A DNA stretch of 64,000 nucleotides from Helichrysum umbraculigerum (Eukaryota > Streptophyta > Magnoliopsida > Asterales > Asteraceae): assembly GCA_949592205.1 (NCBI GenBank), contig CATIUR010000001.1, positions 40,937,001 through 41,001,000 of the forward strand, in the 5' to 3' direction. Numbering within the stretch: the stretch's first letter is position 1; each line of letters starts with the position of its first letter. This document shows, piece by piece, positions 62,269-64,000 of this stretch. The position numbers and the translations under genes were made by a program. The notes beneath the pieces are model-generated. The model saw only the letters and a program-made list of their open reading frames with translations, did no database searches and was not told the origin of the DNA.

Positions 62269-63000
62269 CTAACGCAAGTTTATTCGTCCCATTAGTGTGA
62301 CAAGTCGGTCCACGGTTCCTGCAAGTCTGCCAGCTTGTCTGGTGCTATCCTCAGCCAAGGTTAGTCGTTGCTCTAGTACTCGGGTGTACCCTTCTGCTTC
62401 TCGTGAACGTTGTTCACATTCTTCTAACCTTGCTTGAAGAAGGTCGACCGCGCCTCTATCGTCAATGACGTGTTGGTGCATCATTTCTAGAGTATTTGTT
62501 ATGTTTTCTTGGTCTTGAAACAGTTGTGCAATGCAGTCATGTGATTGGCGCAGCCAGTACATTTGCACTATGTGTTGCTCTCGTTCCAGGCTTTCAAGTC
62601 TTGCCTCGTGGCGGTGAAGTCTGGCGGTTAATACGGGTACGGTGTGGTGTGTTGGTTCTTGGGTATAGGGAGAGATGTCCATGGGATCATCGAAAACCTC
62701 CATGTTTTCCTCAGATCTCCAAGTATTGAGAGTTGTGGGTAGCCAGTCCCATCTACGGGGGTATGCGGAATGGCGTGTGGTATTATCGATGGAGTTTGAG
62801 TAAGGGTTGGCTCGAGATGATCTGGTACTCCTTGGGCGAGTACGTAACACTCGGGCTTCGCCAGTGATGTAGTAAAGTCGTTCAGGAGAGTTTGGTGTTG
62901 AAGACATAGTAACGATTCCTTCAGTAGCGGTTCGTGTTTGGGCTTCGTTCTCAGAGTTGGGAGACGTAGCGGTGGGAGTGGTTGCCATTTTCTGTGGCAA
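62269..63000 (-). CDS. Leader ORF of Tekay-like element, copy 3
   Basis: A 243-codon ORF at the same position as in copies 1 and 2, 306 nt before the gag ATG. It differs from them by two replacements within the coiled-coil half (Arg to Cys in SHDRIAQL, Glu to Gly in AEEYTR). Function unknown; the same disordered N-terminus, DDPMD middle and heptad-rich C-terminus are seen. Confidence 0.7.
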   Translation of the reverse strand: MPQKMATTPTATSPNSENEAQTRTATEGIVTMSSTPNSPERLYYITGEARVLRTRPRSTRSSRANPYSNSIDNTTRHSAYPRRWDWLPTTLNTWRSEENMEVFDDPMDISPYTQEPTHHTVPVLTARLHRHEARLESLEREQHIVQMYWLRQSHDCIAQLFQDQENITNTLEMMHQHVIDDRGAVDLLQARLEECEQRSREAEGYTRVLEQRLTLAEDSTRQAGRLAGTVDRLVTLMGRINLR

Positions 63001-63293
63001 GGAGTTTTAGTATACGTAAGGTTAAGGTTATATATAAATACAATAACCTAGCACATAAGCATGTATAAGGTTGGTCCCGTTCTATCCTCGGTCAAAGCCT
63101 TCTAATGCATTCCCATCCACCATAACCATTTCAGGTCTTGCATCGATTCTTGTTTAATTGTACATAGTTGATCAAGCTATGTTAAATTAAATTCAAATGA
63201 TGCAATTGCTGAACCAGTCATAACAAATGAGGAATACTAACCTAACGGTTATAGTCTAGGTCACTAATGCAATCCTAGTTCGCTATAACCTTA

Positions 63294-63306
63294 GGCTCTG
63301 ATACCA
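63294..63306 (-). other. Primer binding site, array copy 3
   Basis: TGGTATCAGAGCC on the minus strand, 3 nt from the LTR at 63310. Confidence 0.92.
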
Positions 63307-63309
63307 ATC

Positions 63310-64000
63310 TGTCGCACCCCCAAAACACGTGGCAGCGGAAACATGAGTTGTCATGGGGGCGCCGACCAAATTAAATATCACAACACAAGATTACAACAAA
63401 CGACCTCTATATGAGACGTTTTAATAAAAAAGTTACATTACCATAATTTCAAATGTTTACAATAAGTCTGGAGTTCGCATAAACCGCTAAGAGATTTCTA
63501 ATACATAACTGATTATACCAAATACAGCTAAATGCAATCTAATCTCTTGAAATTTGAAAACAATGCGACTCGAGCTAGGCTTTCCATAAGCTTCCTACTG
63601 CGGCGGGTTACCTGAGAAATACATACTAAAAGGTCAACATAAAGTTGGTGAGTTCATAGGTTTGTAAACAATCGTTTAGTTATGATCCACAAGATTTCAA
63701 GTTGTATCATTCGCAAATGACAGTTAAAAGTATCGTTAGCCAACGATAAGTAAAAGTATTGCAAAATGCAATATAAGTATACCATTTACATGAGTCTCAT
63801 AGTCAAACTTAACGTTGTTTGCCTCCGGTAAGTGTACTAATCCGAATACACCTCTAAATCACAAGTAATACTGCGCCCGTGGGTTGGCTAGCGCGACTAG
63901 CCCGGACGAGGTTTGTCAAACCCTGATGGTACCACCCAATAATACTCACGCACAATTTTAATGACTATGATGGGGTAGAGGACTTTAGTGGATTATTCAG
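63310..64000 (-). repeat. LTR 3 of the array, cut by the window end
   Basis: The 691 bp present match the low-coordinate ends of LTR 1 and LTR 2. The rest lies outside, so it is unknown whether the array continues or ends here. Confidence 0.93.

Larger units (their letters stand above)
42671..64000 (-). mobile_element. Tandem Tekay-like Ty3/gypsy array, 9,334-bp period
   Basis: Two complete periods and a fraction of a third, all minus strand: partial internal (42671-44641), LTR (44642-48144), internal (48145-53975), LTR (53976-57478), internal (57479-63309), LTR (63310 onward, running off the window). All landmarks repeat at exactly 9,334 bp, with only occasional substitutions and no indels noticed. 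Adjacent copies share one LTR, the structure left by unequal LTR recombination. Integrase tail residues (VKVRWNSRRGPEFTWE) fit a chromodomain of the Tekay/Del chromovirus clade. Confidence 0.93.

Overview
The window is plant nuclear DNA, most likely from a eudicot. It has AT-rich intergenic sequence, GT-AG introns, three ordinary plant genes and a large share of transposable elements. Family-level placement is not possible from the sequence alone; the Tekay-like LTRs and intron-dense small genes would fit an asterid such as a composite, but that is only an impression. There are no bacterial operons, CRISPR arrays, rRNA genes or convincing tRNA genes.

The gene-bearing left third (1-22.1 kb) holds a 2-oxoglutarate/Fe(II) dioxygenase of the ACC-oxidase-homolog group (+, 3 exons, 2772-4109), a MAPKKK3/YODA-type MAP kinase kinase kinase (-, 11 exons, 5572-12989) and a class II histone deacetylase close to Arabidopsis HDA14 (+, 9 exons, 17016-22064). 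All three reconstruct in frame from start to stop. The kinase and the deacetylase are divergently transcribed across about 4 kb. Their introns and flanks carry many small non-autonomous DNA transposons: a hAT element with a clean 8-bp target duplication, foldback elements, a Stowaway, Helitron ends and several related hAT-like MITEs.

The middle (22.3-42.7 kb) is a stack of retrotransposon insertions. It begins with a complete gag-only element with two 2.5-kb LTRs (TSD TTAAG, 22342-30086). Next comes a solo LTR (TSD AATAA, 30170-32668), then a repeat and MITE zone with a 5'-truncated AP2/ERF gene fragment, then an Athila-like LTR interrupted by a reverse-oriented, truncated Tekay-type LTR.

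The right third (42671-64000) is a tandem array with an exact 9,334-bp period. It is a minus-strand Tekay-like Ty3/gypsy chromovirus arranged as internal-LTR-internal-LTR-internal-LTR, with neighbouring copies sharing LTRs. Every copy is broken in gag-pol. Each also carries an intact 243-codon coiled-coil ORF between the primer binding site and gag that I do not recognise.

The most unusual pattern crosses these LTR families. Inside the transcribed leader of each LTR is a cluster of short hairpins. In three of the LTRs the best hairpin is 21 nt, with 9-bp arms and a 3-nt loop. The hairpin sequence differs between the more distant LTRs while the geometry and position are kept. The cluster lies between two conserved boxes (ACGTTGGTGA and TCACCAACGG) that are inverted copies of each other.
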